Part shown: positions 27,619-38,303 of the stretch, in pieces
Layout of the letters: every line of letters starts with the position of its first letter
How positions within the stretch are numbered: position 1 is the stretch's first letter
Assembly: GCA_019310535.1 (NCBI GenBank)
Contig: JAFDED010000017.1
Coordinates: 1-64,000 of the forward strand
DNA: 64,000 nucleotides
Direction of reading: 5' to 3'
Source of the DNA: Deltaproteobacteria bacterium
GTDB taxonomy: Bacteria > Desulfobacterota > JAFDED01
The notes under the pieces: generated by a model
Database searches by the model: none
Seen by the model: only the letters and a program-made list of their open reading frames with translations
What the model was told of the DNA's origin: nothing
Made by a program: the position numbers and the translations under genes

Positions 27619-29748
27619 ATGGCCGATGATTTCCGCGTGGGGATCGATATCGGCGGCACGTTCACCGATATCGTCTTCATGAACAAGCAGGGAATAATCT
27701 TCACCCGCAAGGTTCCCTCTACTCCCGATGATTACACGCGGGCTATTTCCAGTGGCGTTAATGAGATTTTTTCCGCCACCCGGCTCAGCGGCGCGCATGT
27801 GGCCGAGGTTGTGCACGGCACCACAGTGGCCACGAACGCTGTTCTAGAGCATACCGGATCGCCCACGGGGCTGATCACCACCAGCGGTTTCAGGGACGTG
27901 CTGGAGATACGACGCTTCCGCATGCCGGAGCTTTACAACCTGGCGTGGGAGAAACCCGCGCCGCTGGCACCTCGCCGCTTCCGCCTGGAGGTAAGGGAGA
28001 GGATCGACTACCACGGCGAAGTCCAGGTTCCGCTGGACGAGGAGGGCGTGGCTGAGGCCGTGGATCGACTGTCGGCTATGGGCGTCGAATCCGTTGCCGT
28101 TTGCCTGCTTAATTCTTATGCCAACCCCCGGCATGAACGGCGCGTCTGCGAGATCATCCATCAACGCCATCCGCATTTACTTGCAACCATCTCATCTGAT
28201 CTCATCCCGGTTATTAAAGAGTACGAGCGCACCTCCGAGACAGTGGTGAACGCGTATGTGCGGCCTATCGTCATCCACTACATGAAATCGCTGGAGGAGA
28301 CCATCCGCGGGCTGGGCATACAATCTCCCCTGCTGGTGATGCAGTCCAGCGGCGGCATGATGTCGGCGGAGACGGCAATGGAGAGGCCCATCTATATCAT
28401 TGAGTGCGGTCCGGCGGCGGGGGTGGTGGGGGGTTGCTTCATAGCCAAAAAACTCGGCATTCCGAACGTTTTAACTCTCGATATGGGAGGCACTACCGCC
28501 AAAGCCTCCATCATCGAGGATTTCCGGATCAGCCGGGCCCCCTTTTATGAAGTGGGGGCGGGCATCTCCATGGCCAGCCGCCTGTGCACGGGCGGGGGCT
28601 ACGTGATCCGGGTTCCATCCATCGACATCGCTGAGATCGGCGCCGGGGGAGGGAGCATGCTGTGGCTCGACGCGGGCGGCCACTTGCGGTGCGGGCCCCG
28701 CTCGGCCGGTGCTTCACCGGGGCCTGTCTGCTACGACCTCGGCGGCACCGTACCTACCACCACAGACGCCAACCTGGTGCTGGGTTATATCAATCCCCAT
28801 TATCTCACCGACGGCTCCCTCCGCCTCAATGCGGCCAGGGCGCTGCGTGCGCTGGAAGAACAAATCGCCGACCCCATGGGAATGGGCGTGCATGAGGCGG
28901 CCTTCGGAGCCTACATGATCTCCAACTCCAACATGATACGGGCCATCCGTGCTGTTTCCACCGAGCGAGGTCGCGACCCGCGCGACTTCGTTTTGTTCGC
29001 CTTCGGCGGCGCAGGTCCCATCCACGCCGCCTCACTGGCCCGCGAGATGGAGATCCAGAAGGTGGTGGTCATGCCCAACCCTGGCCTGTTCAGCGCTTTG
29101 GGCCTGCTGTTCTCCGACATCGAGCACCACCTGCACGAGACCTTTTTTCGTCGCCTCGATGAGGGAGCAGTGGATGCGGCCAATCAGACATGGGACACTA
29201 TGAAGGCCAGGGCCATGAGGGACATTGAAGCGGGCGGCCACGACAACGTGGAAATCCATGTGGAGAGGCTGATGGACATGCGCTATGCGGGACAATCCTC
29301 TGAACTCACCATCCATGTGCCCTGGGAGAGTTTTACCGCTGATCACGTACCGCTTCTGGCCGAACGCTTCAACGAAGAGCACCTCAAGACATACGCCCAC
29401 AAGCGTGCTGACGAACCCATCGATATTATCAACCTCAGGTTGGTTACCAGAATACGGTCGCTCGACGAAAGCTTTCCGAATGTTCTCCGGAGGGCGTGTT
29501 GCGGAGAATATCCAGGCGCGGGTTTTAAACCCGCCCTTACTCCCCCGACCCAGGGGTTGCGGCCGGCATATTTCGGCAAAAAGTACGGATGGGTTGACAC
29601 GCGTGTGCTGCGAATGGAGGATTTGAGCCGCGAACCCCTGGCAGGACCCGCCATTGTGGAGCTTTACGACTCTACCTGCGTGGTGCCGCCCGGTTGCGAA
29701 ATGAGTGCCGGTGACTGGGGCACTATTGTCATTGATATCAAGGAGTAG
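27619..29748 (+). CDS. hyuA: hydantoinase/oxoprolinase family protein, HyuA-type subunit
   Basis: FRVGIDIGGTFTDIVFMN, VVHGTTVATNAVLEH, TLDMGGTTAKASII, FAFGGAGPIHAASLAREMEI. Confidence 0.93.
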   Translation: MADDFRVGIDIGGTFTDIVFMNKQGIIFTRKVPSTPDDYTRAISSGVNEIFSATRLSGAHVAEVVHGTTVATNAVLEHTGSPTGLITTSGFRDVLEIRRFRMPELYNLAWEKPAPLAPRRFRLEVRERIDYHGEVQVPLDEEGVAEAVDRLSAMGVESVAVCLLNSYANPRHERRVCEIIHQRHPHLLATISSDLIPVIKEYERTSETVVNAYVRPIVIHYMKSLEETIRGLGIQSPLLVMQSSGGMMSAETAMERPIYIIECGPAAGVVGGCFIAKKLGIPNVLTLDMGGTTAKASIIEDFRISRAPFYEVGAGISMASRLCTGGGYVIRVPSIDIAEIGAGGGSMLWLDAGGHLRCGPRSAGASPGPVCYDLGGTVPTTTDANLVLGYINPHYLTDGSLRLNAARALRALEEQIADPMGMGVHEAAFGAYMISNSNMIRAIRAVSTERGRDPRDFVLFAFGGAGPIHAASLAREMEIQKVVVMPNPGLFSALGLLFSDIEHHLHETFFRRLDEGAVDAANQTWDTMKARAMRDIEAGGHDNVEIHVERLMDMRYAGQSSELTIHVPWESFTADHVPLLAERFNEEHLKTYAHKRADEPIDIINLRLVTRIRSLDESFPNVLRRACCGEYPGAGFKPALTPPTQGLRPAYFGKKYGWVDTRVLRMEDLSREPLAGPAIVELYDSTCVVPPGCEMSAGDWGTIVIDIKE
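29518..29534 (+). repeat. REP-like palindrome inside hyuA
   Basis: GCGGGTTT-T-AAACCCGC, 8-bp perfect arms; translated in frame as GAGFKPAL. Confidence 0.6.
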
Positions 29749-29920
29749 TTTTCAGACTGGTTTACAGGATAGGCAGGATATATATCAAGTGGAGAGTTTT
29801 AAAAATAAAATAGAATGTCAAGTTTGGCGAAACGGGTAACGTTATTTTGGAATCATTCTACTAATTGAAAAAATCCAATTTATCCCGGTATCCTGTCGAA
29901 ATTCCAAAAGGAGCGCAGGT

Positions 29921-31663
29921 GTGTTAAAAGAAGGCCTCGACCCCATCACGTTCGAGCTGATTAAGAACTCCATAAATTCCATCATCGACGAGATGGCGCT
30001 GACCATGAACCGCACCGGCTATTCGCCGCTGCTGCGTGATCTGTTTGATTTCGCCACAGGTCTGTGCGGCGCCAACGGCGACACCATGGGGGAAGGGCTG
30101 GTGAACCCTATCCACTCGGGCGTTTTCCCACTGTTCGTGCACACCTTGCGGAAGACCTGGGGCGACGACATCAACCCCGGCGACGTCTTTATGGGCAACG
30201 ATCCTTACGAGGGGGCTTCCCACCTCCCTGATGTCTATACCGTCAGGCCCGTGTTCATCGATGGTGAACTGGTGGCCTTTGCGGGTGCTATCGCCCACCA
30301 GCTTGACTTCGGCGGTCGCACGGCGGGCAGCAACGCCTGTGATAACATCGAAATTTTTCAGGAAGGACTGCGCATGCCGCCGCTCAAGTATTATGACAAA
30401 GGTGTGCGCAACTACACGCTTTGCCGCATTATCGAAAAAAATGTGCGCATCTCTCACATGGTCATCGGCGATCTGGAAGCGCAGGTGGCGGCTACGGGCA
30501 TCGGTGAGCGCAAGTTCGTGCAGCTTGCACAGAAATATGGCGGCTGGAAAGTCATGAGAGAGTACCTTAAAGAGCTTCTGGATTACAGCGAGCGGTTGAC
30601 GCGCGCCGCCATTCGCGATCTGCCTGACGGCGAGTACGAGGATGAAGACTTCATGGACGACGACGGCTTTTCGCCCGAACCCATTCGCTTCCACGTGCGT
30701 ATTATCGTCAAAGGAGACCGGATCACCTTCGATCTCAGCGGATCGTCTCCAAAGGTAAAGGGATCTATCAATCTGCCGCTCTCCTCCACGGTGGCCACGG
30801 TGAACACCGCCATGAGGGTCCTCCTCAGCGCCGAGGTGCCGCCTAACGCAGGAGTTCAACGGGCCACGACCATCATTGCGCCGGAGGGAACGGTGGTGAA
30901 TGCAGGTTTTCCGGCGGGAGTGGCGGGGCGGGGCGCAACCATAGGGCGCCTGTTCGACGCGCTTATGAAGGCCATGGCCAAGCTGGCCCCGGACAGGGTG
31001 CCAGCGTGCATGTCCAACCTCGACTTCGGCGTGTGCCTGGGGGGGAGCAACCGCGACGGCCAGCCTTTTGTCTTCACGGACTTTATTGCGGGCTCATGGG
31101 GTGGAAGGCCCTGGGCCGACGGCATCGACGCCCAGTCGCCCCTGTGGCTGAATTACTCCAATATCCCTGCGGAGGTCATTGAGCGGGAATATCCCGTGCA
31201 GATCGAGCAGTACCAGTTTGTGCATGACTCCGGCGGTCCCGGCAAGCACCGCGGCGGATTGGCAATGATCCGTGATTACCGCATCCTGGAAAACGACGTC
31301 GTATGCCAGTGGCGTCAAGACCGAGCGACCTTTTCTACCTGGGGATTGTTCGGAGGCAAGGGAGGTACAAAAGCGCATGGTCTGCATATCCAGGACGGCG
31401 TGGAGCGTCCTCTCAAGAAGGAAATCTTCTTTTGCCGGAGAGGCGATCTGTTGCGAGCGGTTCTGCCCGGAGCCGGGGGCTGGGGCGACCCCCTGGAGCG
31501 CGACCCTATGCGGGTGCTTGAGGACGTACTCGACGAGAAAGTAAGCATCGAAGGGGCACGGCGAGATTACGGTGTGGTCATCGACAACGAAAGCATGAGC
31601 ATAGACGAAGAGGCAACAAGGCATTTGAGAAAAACCATGAAAAAAAGCGTTAATTATCCATAG
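29921..31663 (+). CDS. hyuB: hydantoinase B/oxoprolinase family protein
   Basis: DPITFELIKNSINSIIDEMALTMNRTGYSPLLRDLFDFATGLCG; GNDPYEGASHLPDVY; GGPGKHRGG. Confidence 0.94.
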   Translation: MLKEGLDPITFELIKNSINSIIDEMALTMNRTGYSPLLRDLFDFATGLCGANGDTMGEGLVNPIHSGVFPLFVHTLRKTWGDDINPGDVFMGNDPYEGASHLPDVYTVRPVFIDGELVAFAGAIAHQLDFGGRTAGSNACDNIEIFQEGLRMPPLKYYDKGVRNYTLCRIIEKNVRISHMVIGDLEAQVAATGIGERKFVQLAQKYGGWKVMREYLKELLDYSERLTRAAIRDLPDGEYEDEDFMDDDGFSPEPIRFHVRIIVKGDRITFDLSGSSPKVKGSINLPLSSTVATVNTAMRVLLSAEVPPNAGVQRATTIIAPEGTVVNAGFPAGVAGRGATIGRLFDALMKAMAKLAPDRVPACMSNLDFGVCLGGSNRDGQPFVFTDFIAGSWGGRPWADGIDAQSPLWLNYSNIPAEVIEREYPVQIEQYQFVHDSGGPGKHRGGLAMIRDYRILENDVVCQWRQDRATFSTWGLFGGKGGTKAHGLHIQDGVERPLKKEIFFCRRGDLLRAVLPGAGGWGDPLERDPMRVLEDVLDEKVSIEGARRDYGVVIDNESMSIDEEATRHLRKTMKKSVNYP

Positions 31664-31852
31664 CAATCATCAGTTAGAAAATGTCTCAGCGTTTGAGATG
31701 ACAAACGTGATACGGGCGGGGACAAACCCCGACACTACGACATAATACATACATAACCATTTTCATGCTCCGAGGGTGCAGTTCCTGAATGATAATTACT
31801 TTCAGTTGATGATATCAATCCGGAATGAATTGGCATTTACAAGGAGGCGGAC

Positions 31853-32620
31853 ATGCTTGGCTGGCGAGCGCGTATCGGGCTTTTGATTCCCTCCCCCAAC
31901 AGCGTGATGGAGAGTGAGTTCTTTCGGATGTGTCCCGAGGGGATTTCCGTCCACACGGCGAGAATGCGCTTTCAGGAACTCACTCCCGAGGGCTTTAATG
32001 CGATGGACAAGGGTGTCGAGGAAGGCGCCCGGCAAGTGGCCGACGTGGGGGCGAGGGTAATCGTTTACGGATGCACTGCGGGCAGTTTCATCAAGGGACT
32101 GGGCTGGGATCAGGCCCTTGCCGGGAAAATGGAGGCGGCCACGGGGCGCAAGGCCATCACCACCTCCACCGCGGTGGTGGAGGCGCTGAAAGCGCTGGGG
32201 GTTAAACGTATGAACCTGGCCACCCCGTACCCTGACGATATCAATCAGGAAGAGCGCCGGTTTTTCGAGTCCAACGGCTTTGAGGTGGTCTCCGTGCGAG
32301 GCTTAGGGATCCGTCAACCCGAAGTGCACTACCCGCTCAACCCGTTCCCCATCCTGGGGATCGGGACACTCGAGCCCTATGTGGCTTTCAATATCGGCAG
32401 AGACGCCCATACGCCCGACAGTGACGCGGTTTTTATCAGTTGCACCGACTTCCGGACTCTGGAGATCATCGACCCGCTGGAGGCTGACCTCGGCAAACCG
32501 GTGATATCCAGCAATCTGGCCTCCATGTACGGCGCGATGAGGATTCTCAGAATACCTCCGGGACCCGGCTGCCCGGGAACTCTGATGCGGTCCTTCTCGG
32601 AAGAACTGAAAATCAAGTAA
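31853..32620 (+). CDS. Asp/Glu racemase superfamily protein (maleate isomerase/arylmalonate decarboxylase family)
   Basis: RIGLLIPSPNSVMESEF, YGCTAGSFI and ISCTDFRTLEII (both catalytic-type Cys present). Confidence 0.85.
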   Translation: MLGWRARIGLLIPSPNSVMESEFFRMCPEGISVHTARMRFQELTPEGFNAMDKGVEEGARQVADVGARVIVYGCTAGSFIKGLGWDQALAGKMEAATGRKAITTSTAVVEALKALGVKRMNLATPYPDDINQEERRFFESNGFEVVSVRGLGIRQPEVHYPLNPFPILGIGTLEPYVAFNIGRDAHTPDSDAVFISCTDFRTLEIIDPLEADLGKPVISSNLASMYGAMRILRIPPGPGCPGTLMRSFSEELKIK

Positions 32621-32710
32621 TACCCCCATATTGATGACGGGTTCGCAAATACGGAACAGATTCGTTGCCCGCAGTGCAGCGGGCTTTTCCCGTCCTGCAG
32701 TGCTTACATT

Positions 32711-34336
32711 TTAATACCCGGCGGCGCACCCGTCCTTTCGGCGGTCGGAGCCCCCCAGCAGCACGTCCTGGGACTCATCCCATATAATCCCCTGGCCGCC
32801 TCCGAACTGATTGGTGTCCTCAGGCGGAAGGTCCGTTTCGTGCCCTCGCTCTGCCAGCGAGCGTCGGACATCTTCAGGAATCCCATCCTCCAGTGCGGCC
32901 TTGCTATCTTCCTGGTACCGGACGCGGGGGGCGTCTATGGCCTCCTGGATGTTGAAGCCGAAATCAACGATGTTCATGAAAACCTGAGCGTGGCCCTGCG
33001 GCTGCATGTCTCCTCCCATGACCCCGAAGGTCATCCAGAATTTCCCGTCGCGGAAGACCATGGCCGGAATGATGGTATGCATGGGCCGTTTGCCAGGTTC
33101 CAGGGCGTTGAAATGCCCCGGATCAAGCGAGAAGGATGATCCCCGGTTCTGGAGAATAATCCCGGTGCCTGAAACCACCATGCCGGAGCCGAATTTGTAG
33201 AAAAGGCTGTTGATGAACGAGACCGCCGTTCGCTCCCTGTCCACCACGGTCAGGTAAATGGTGTCGGAGACCGGCGCAGGGGGTGCCGGCTTGACAAAAT
33301 ACGCTGCACGTCGCGGATCAATGCTTTTCCTCCTGGACTCCGCATAGGGTTTTGAGGCCAGCCATTCCACCGGAATGCGGCGAAACTCAGGATCTGTGAT
33401 ATACGTGTTCCTGTCGGCGAAAGCAACCTTGATGGCTTCCAGCAAGAGATGGAAGTATTCAGGGCTGTTGTGGCCCATGGCGGCCACGTCGTAGCCTTCC
33501 ATAATGTTCAGTATCTCGATGGCTGCCAGCCCCTGCCCGTTGGGGGGGAGTTCCACCAGTGTATATCCCCGGTAATCCGTGGAAATGGGCTTCACCCACG
33601 TGGAACGATGAGCGTCCAGATCCTCAAGGGAGAGATATCCCCCGTTCCGGCGCGAAAATTCTACGATGGATCGGCCGATTTCACCCCGGTAAAACACATC
33701 TTTGCCCTCGCCGGCAATCAGACGGAACGCTCGGGCCAGATCAGGGTTGACGAACCGCTGCCCCGGCCGTGGTGCCCGACCATCCCTCAGATACACGGAG
33801 GCCGAAGAAGGATGGGACTTCAGCAGGGGAATACAGCACTCCCACGCGCCGCTGATCACTTCTGAGACAGGGAAACCCTCCTCCGCGTATACGATGGCAT
33901 TTTCCAGCACGCGAGACAGGGGCCATGAACCGAACCTCTCCAGCGCCTCAGACCATCCATCCAGCGCCCCGGGCACGGTAACCGGGAGCATCCCGGTGAT
34001 GGGCATCCGCTGGTATCCCTGGCGTAGCAGTGCCTCAATGGAGACCCCGCGCGGAGCCCGGCCGCTTGCGTTCAACCCGTGCAGCTCACCGGTGGGGCCG
34101 TGGTGAATCAGCATGAACACGTCTCCGCCTATCCCTGTTGAAAAGGGCTCGACCACGCACAACACCGCCGCCGCGGCCACGGCCGCATCAACGGCGTTGC
34201 CCCCTTCCCTAAGCACTCGCAGGCCAGCCTGGGTGGCCAGGGGCTGACTGGTGGCCACCATGCCGCGGGCGGCCATGACCACGGAACGCTGGGCTGCTGC
34301 CGACCGTTCCCTTTTCCGGTTGTAATGGAACGTCAT
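32711..34336 (-). CDS. gamma-glutamyltransferase family Ntn hydrolase
   Basis: MVATSQPLATQAGLRVLREGGNAVDAAVAAAAVLCVVEPFSTGIGGDVF; DTIYLTVVD autoprocessing Thr region; internal ATG 34336 preferred. Confidence 0.9.
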   Translation of the reverse strand: MTFHYNRKRERSAAAQRSVVMAARGMVATSQPLATQAGLRVLREGGNAVDAAVAAAAVLCVVEPFSTGIGGDVFMLIHHGPTGELHGLNASGRAPRGVSIEALLRQGYQRMPITGMLPVTVPGALDGWSEALERFGSWPLSRVLENAIVYAEEGFPVSEVISGAWECCIPLLKSHPSSASVYLRDGRAPRPGQRFVNPDLARAFRLIAGEGKDVFYRGEIGRSIVEFSRRNGGYLSLEDLDAHRSTWVKPISTDYRGYTLVELPPNGQGLAAIEILNIMEGYDVAAMGHNSPEYFHLLLEAIKVAFADRNTYITDPEFRRIPVEWLASKPYAESRRKSIDPRRAAYFVKPAPPAPVSDTIYLTVVDRERTAVSFINSLFYKFGSGMVVSGTGIILQNRGSSFSLDPGHFNALEPGKRPMHTIIPAMVFRDGKFWMTFGVMGGDMQPQGHAQVFMNIVDFGFNIQEAIDAPRVRYQEDSKAALEDGIPEDVRRSLAERGHETDLPPEDTNQFGGGQGIIWDESQDVLLGGSDRRKDGCAAGY

Positions 34337-34662
34337 TTTGTTTCCTCCGCGAAGTAATTGCTGCCGGTGCACGTATTGATGAGCGATGCATGTTTTCAGA
34401 CAATGATATTGTAGACCGTGAAACCCCACCAGTCAAGCCAATTTGGCAGGGTTGGCGGCCCGGATTCAAGTGGGTGAAAAAAATGGGTGGATGTGAAACT
34501 TGACTTGATAATTTGAGCTTAGTATACAATAATTATTTGGGTGGTGGCCTGCCGTGATATGATAATGGTACAAGATGCGTAAGCGGGCCTGAAGCTTAAC
34601 CCATTTTTTATAGGAAAAATATTACAGAGGCTTTCTCCGCTTTCAAATAGGAGATGCTTATC

Positions 34663-34833
34663 ATGTCGAAAGAACAAACCCGTAAATGCCCGGCGTGCGG
34701 CATGGATGTGATGCCGAAAATCAAGTATGCAGATGCTGAAAAACCCGATAATTCAGGGGTACTAAAGGAAGAAAAGACCGTGCGCATAGAGAGCCACTTC
34801 GTCTGTCCGCTTTGCGGCGCCCGTCTTTCCTGA
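34663..34833 (+). CDS. 56-aa zinc-ribbon-like protein
   Basis: MSKEQTRKCPACGMDVMPKIKYADAEKPDNSGVLKEEKTVRIESHFVCPLCGARLS; two CPxCG knuckles. Confidence 0.65.
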   Translation: MSKEQTRKCPACGMDVMPKIKYADAEKPDNSGVLKEEKTVRIESHFVCPLCGARLS

Positions 34834-35087
34834 AACGTTATGCCAGTATGTAAGGTGGCGGCTTGCGTGCGCCCGGGAATACCCGCGGGTTATTCAGTCC
34901 ATACCTGAATCAGCGGTTTTAAACCATTCAATTTGCGAGTCAATTGACAATATTTATCCGGAGAAGAACGTAGGAAACCAGGGAAGAATTTGTGATCAAT
35001 CTTTTTGGCTACTCCGTGAGAAGAGAGAATTTTTATCTGCCGATCTCATCCAACGGGCTAATCGTCGCCTTAGCGCTTCTGTACGGG

Positions 35088-35312
35088 TTATGAAGAGATA
35101 ACTTCGAGTTCCGTGTCATCCAGATGATACAATGAGTCGTTTTCCATCCGCACGGTTACTTTGATTTGACCTGTGGCCAGCCTGTGGACATTATATACTA
35201 TGCCCTTCTTGCCAATAATGGAAGCATCTCCAACATTGCTCTGAACAACTATGACCTTGTCCCCCTTTTTCATGGGCGTCCCCGTTGCCGCTAGGAAATA
35301 CTGCCTGTCCAT
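35088..35312 (-). CDS. small KOW/SH3-like protein
   Basis: MKKGDKVIVVQSNVGDASIIGKKGIVYNVHRLATGQIKVTVRMENDSLYHLDDTELEVI. Confidence 0.5.
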   Translation of the reverse strand: MDRQYFLAATGTPMKKGDKVIVVQSNVGDASIIGKKGIVYNVHRLATGQIKVTVRMENDSLYHLDDTELEVISS

Positions 35313-35518
35313 CGCCAGATTTTCCCTATTATTTCAAAAAGATAATGACCCATCCTCCCGGTGGCAAAAGTTGTATATTAAACTGTTCTCATGGGAGAAT
35401 TTACAATATAATTAATCATATCATGATATTATATATGTTGGCAATATTTTTTTGATTTCATGCGCACCCAAGATTGATAAACTGCGACATCCCATTATTC
35501 TGTAACGGGAAAAGGGCA

Positions 35519-36307
35519 ATGGACTTTGCCACGTTCCTTAAGGAAACGCTGACTCCCATGGGGCTGGACTGGCGCCGTTTCCAGAGAAGAAGCATCCAGC
35601 GGAGGGTCATGGCCAGGATCCAGGAACTCCACATTGCCTCATTTCGCAAGTATGCCTCAAGGGTGTCGGAATGCCCGGAAGAAAAAGCCCGCTTTCGTGC
35701 ACTTATGTCTGTTACTATCTCGAGATTTTTTCGGGATAGCGATCTTTTCCGGACCCTGCGGGATCAAGTTTTGCCCGAATGCGCGGACCGCCACCTGCCT
35801 GATGCAAGGCTCCTCGTCTGGAGCGCCGGATGCGCCAGCGGAGAGGAACCATACAGCCTGGCAACCCTCTGGCGGGCATATTTTCACATGGTGCCCATCG
35901 AACTGAAAATTCTTGCGACGGATATCGATCCACATTGCCTCCGTCGGGCACGCCTGGCCGAATACGGTCCCAGCAGTCTGAAGGAAGTGTCCCGAGAACT
36001 GGTTCAGACCCATTTTGAGTCCCGGGGACAAAAATTTCGGATACGACCCGAAATTCGACAGATGGTGGAATTCAGAGCCCATGACTTGATTACCAGCGAC
36101 ATTCCGGGGCGTTTTGACCTGATTCTGTGCAGAAACATTGCGTTCACTTACTTCTTGCCCTCATGGCGTGCGGAAATTTCCCGAAAGCTCCACTCGGCCT
36201 TGGAGCCGGATGGTTTTTTGGTAATCGGGCAGAATGAGAGCCTTCCGGCCGGAAGCGAAAATTACTTCCAGCCCCGGGGCACCTATATCTATCGCAGAAA
36301 AGGTTAG
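35519..36307 (+). CDS. cheR: CheR-type protein-glutamate methyltransferase
   Basis: VTISRFFRDSDLFRTLRDQVLPE, LLVWSAGCASGEEPYSLA, LATDIDPHCLRRAR, FDLILCRNIAFTYF. Confidence 0.93.
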   Translation: MDFATFLKETLTPMGLDWRRFQRRSIQRRVMARIQELHIASFRKYASRVSECPEEKARFRALMSVTISRFFRDSDLFRTLRDQVLPECADRHLPDARLLVWSAGCASGEEPYSLATLWRAYFHMVPIELKILATDIDPHCLRRARLAEYGPSSLKEVSRELVQTHFESRGQKFRIRPEIRQMVEFRAHDLITSDIPGRFDLILCRNIAFTYFLPSWRAEISRKLHSALEPDGFLVIGQNESLPAGSENYFQPRGTYIYRRKG

Positions 36308-36386
36308 CATGCCCATGCCCATTGTAAGAGCGCACTAACTGACCCCTCGCGGTTTCTTGATTTGTCATCCGTAACATTTTATAGTA

Positions 36387-37118
36387 TTGAACATTCGAGC
36401 ATCTTCTATCACGGCCCGTCCATGCATTATCGAAGCGGGGCGGTTCTCACTGCGAAAGAATAATTCCATGAGCCGATCATGTGTTCGTGCTGACGAGATG
36501 CAATTGCTTGACGTATTGTGCCAGGAAGCGCGGAGTGCCGGAGCCTCGAATGCGGTTGGTATCAGTGCCCGGGACGTGGTGGTGAACCCACGGGTACGGC
36601 TTAAATGTCAGGTTCCCCTGTGCAGTCACTACGGAAAGAGCATCATGTGCCCGCCTAATGTGATGGATGTTGAGGAGTTCCTGCTTTACCTGGAGCGATA
36701 TCGTTGGGGGATCCTTCTTCAGTTGGAACTTCCCGTTCCGGCGGAGATCGTTCCCAAGGCCTCGGATCCGCCATTTGTCCAGCGGTTGTCTCTTGGGGAC
36801 TTCCGGGCGCAGCCATCCCACCGCGACTTCCGCCGCAAAGGCAAGCAATTACTCAGCTCGGTAGTAAACCGGGTGGAGGGGATGGCAATGCGTCAGGGAT
36901 ATCACTTTGCCGCGGGTTTTGTAGGAGGAAGCTGCGCTCTTTGCGACGTCTGCACAGGACCCAGCAATCCCGAAGGATGCCGCAAGCCTTTTCAAGCGCG
37001 CCCCGCAATGGAAGCCGTGGGTATCGACGTGTTCTCCACCGCTGAGCGGGCCGGCATCCCCTTAACCCATTTGCCCAAAGACGTCATCAGGTGGACGGGA
37101 TTGGTGCTCGTGGATTGA
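36387..37118 (+). CDS. DUF2284 predicted metal-binding protein
   Basis: CQVPLCSHYGKSIMCPPNVMDVEEF; GGSCALCDVCTGPSNPEGCRKPFQARPAMEAVGIDVF; true start may be ATG 36468. Confidence 0.82.
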   Translation: MNIRASSITARPCIIEAGRFSLRKNNSMSRSCVRADEMQLLDVLCQEARSAGASNAVGISARDVVVNPRVRLKCQVPLCSHYGKSIMCPPNVMDVEEFLLYLERYRWGILLQLELPVPAEIVPKASDPPFVQRLSLGDFRAQPSHRDFRRKGKQLLSSVVNRVEGMAMRQGYHFAAGFVGGSCALCDVCTGPSNPEGCRKPFQARPAMEAVGIDVFSTAERAGIPLTHLPKDVIRWTGLVLVD

Positions 37119-37173
37119 GGCGGGGCACTGCGGGTCTTGGCTGCGTCTTGATCAAGCCGCCTTTTCAGGCTCA

Positions 37174-38091
37174 TCACAGATAGCTCAGCCATCCCTCGTA
37201 TTTGGTGTTCTTGCCCTTTACAACGTCGAAAAACGCATCCTGTAATTCTTTGGTGATGGGACCCCTTTGCCCCGGGCCGATGATTCGGTCATCCACCTCG
37301 CGAACAGGGGTGATCTCCGCGGCGGTGCCGGTGAAAAAGACCTCATCAGTACAGTAAAGCTCATCACGGGTAAAGCGCTCCTCCGCGACGTCGTATCCCA
37401 GATCGCGGGCGATGCTCATAACCGCATAACGGGTGATACCGCCAAGGATGGAGGTGAGGGGCGTGGTCTTGAGAAGGCCGTCTTTGATGATGAATATATT
37501 CTCGCCGCTTCCCTCCGAGACATACCCCTCCGTGTCCATGAGGATGGCTTCGTCATAACCCATTTTTATCACTTCGCGTTTGGCCAACACGGAGTTGACG
37601 TAATTGCCACAGATTTTGGCCTTGGACATGGAGCTGTTCACATGGCCCCGGGTGAAAGAAGATATCTTGACACGAATACCTTTCTGCAGCCCTTCTTCTC
37701 CCAGATAGGCGCCCCACGGCCACACGATAATGGCTGTGCGGACGGGGTTATCGCCCGGATAAAGCCCCATGACGCCCTGTCCGATCCACGCCAGCGGCCG
37801 GATGTATCCTTCCTTCAGCCCGTTGACGCGGAGGGTCTCCTTGCATGCCTCAGCGATTTCCTCCCGACTGTAAGGAATCTCCATGAAGGCGATTTTGGCT
37901 GAATTGAACAACCGGTCAACATGTTCCCTGAGACGGAAAATAGCGGATCGACCATCGTGGCAATGATAACAGCGGATTCCCTCGAAAACGCCCAACCCAT
38001 AATGCATGGTATGGGTTAAAAGGTGAACGTTCGCCTCGTCAAAGTTGACGAATTTTCCATCCATCCATATCTTTTCAGTCTTTTCCACCAT
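37174..38091 (-). CDS. ilvE: branched-chain amino acid aminotransferase
   Basis: [58 protein letters not shown]. Confidence 0.95.
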   Translation of the reverse strand: MVEKTEKIWMDGKFVNFDEANVHLLTHTMHYGLGVFEGIRCYHCHDGRSAIFRLREHVDRLFNSAKIAFMEIPYSREEIAEACKETLRVNGLKEGYIRPLAWIGQGVMGLYPGDNPVRTAIIVWPWGAYLGEEGLQKGIRVKISSFTRGHVNSSMSKAKICGNYVNSVLAKREVIKMGYDEAILMDTEGYVSEGSGENIFIIKDGLLKTTPLTSILGGITRYAVMSIARDLGYDVAEERFTRDELYCTDEVFFTGTAAEITPVREVDDRIIGPGQRGPITKELQDAFFDVVKGKNTKYEGWLSYL

Positions 38092-38303
38092 AAATAGATT
38101 CCTCCTCTAATATGAATATGTCATAATTAAACAATAATTTAAAGGTTGTCAATGGATTTTCCACTCCTATATCTTTCATTCAATGGATATTTAGATATAC
38201 TGGGACGTAATGAGATAAGACCATTGAAATTTCACTCACTGTGCGCTACATTCATCACACTGGATGTCGGTCTTTCCTCACATTGAAGGGGAGCACAGTC
38301 AAT

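Noticed and set aside
29924-30859. 311-aa minus-strand ORF
   Set aside because: Antisense to hyuB.
31717-31731. CGGGG-ACAAA-CCCCG small hairpin after hyuB
   Set aside because: Short stem with no U-tract; could be part of a dispersed repeat but too weak to call alone.
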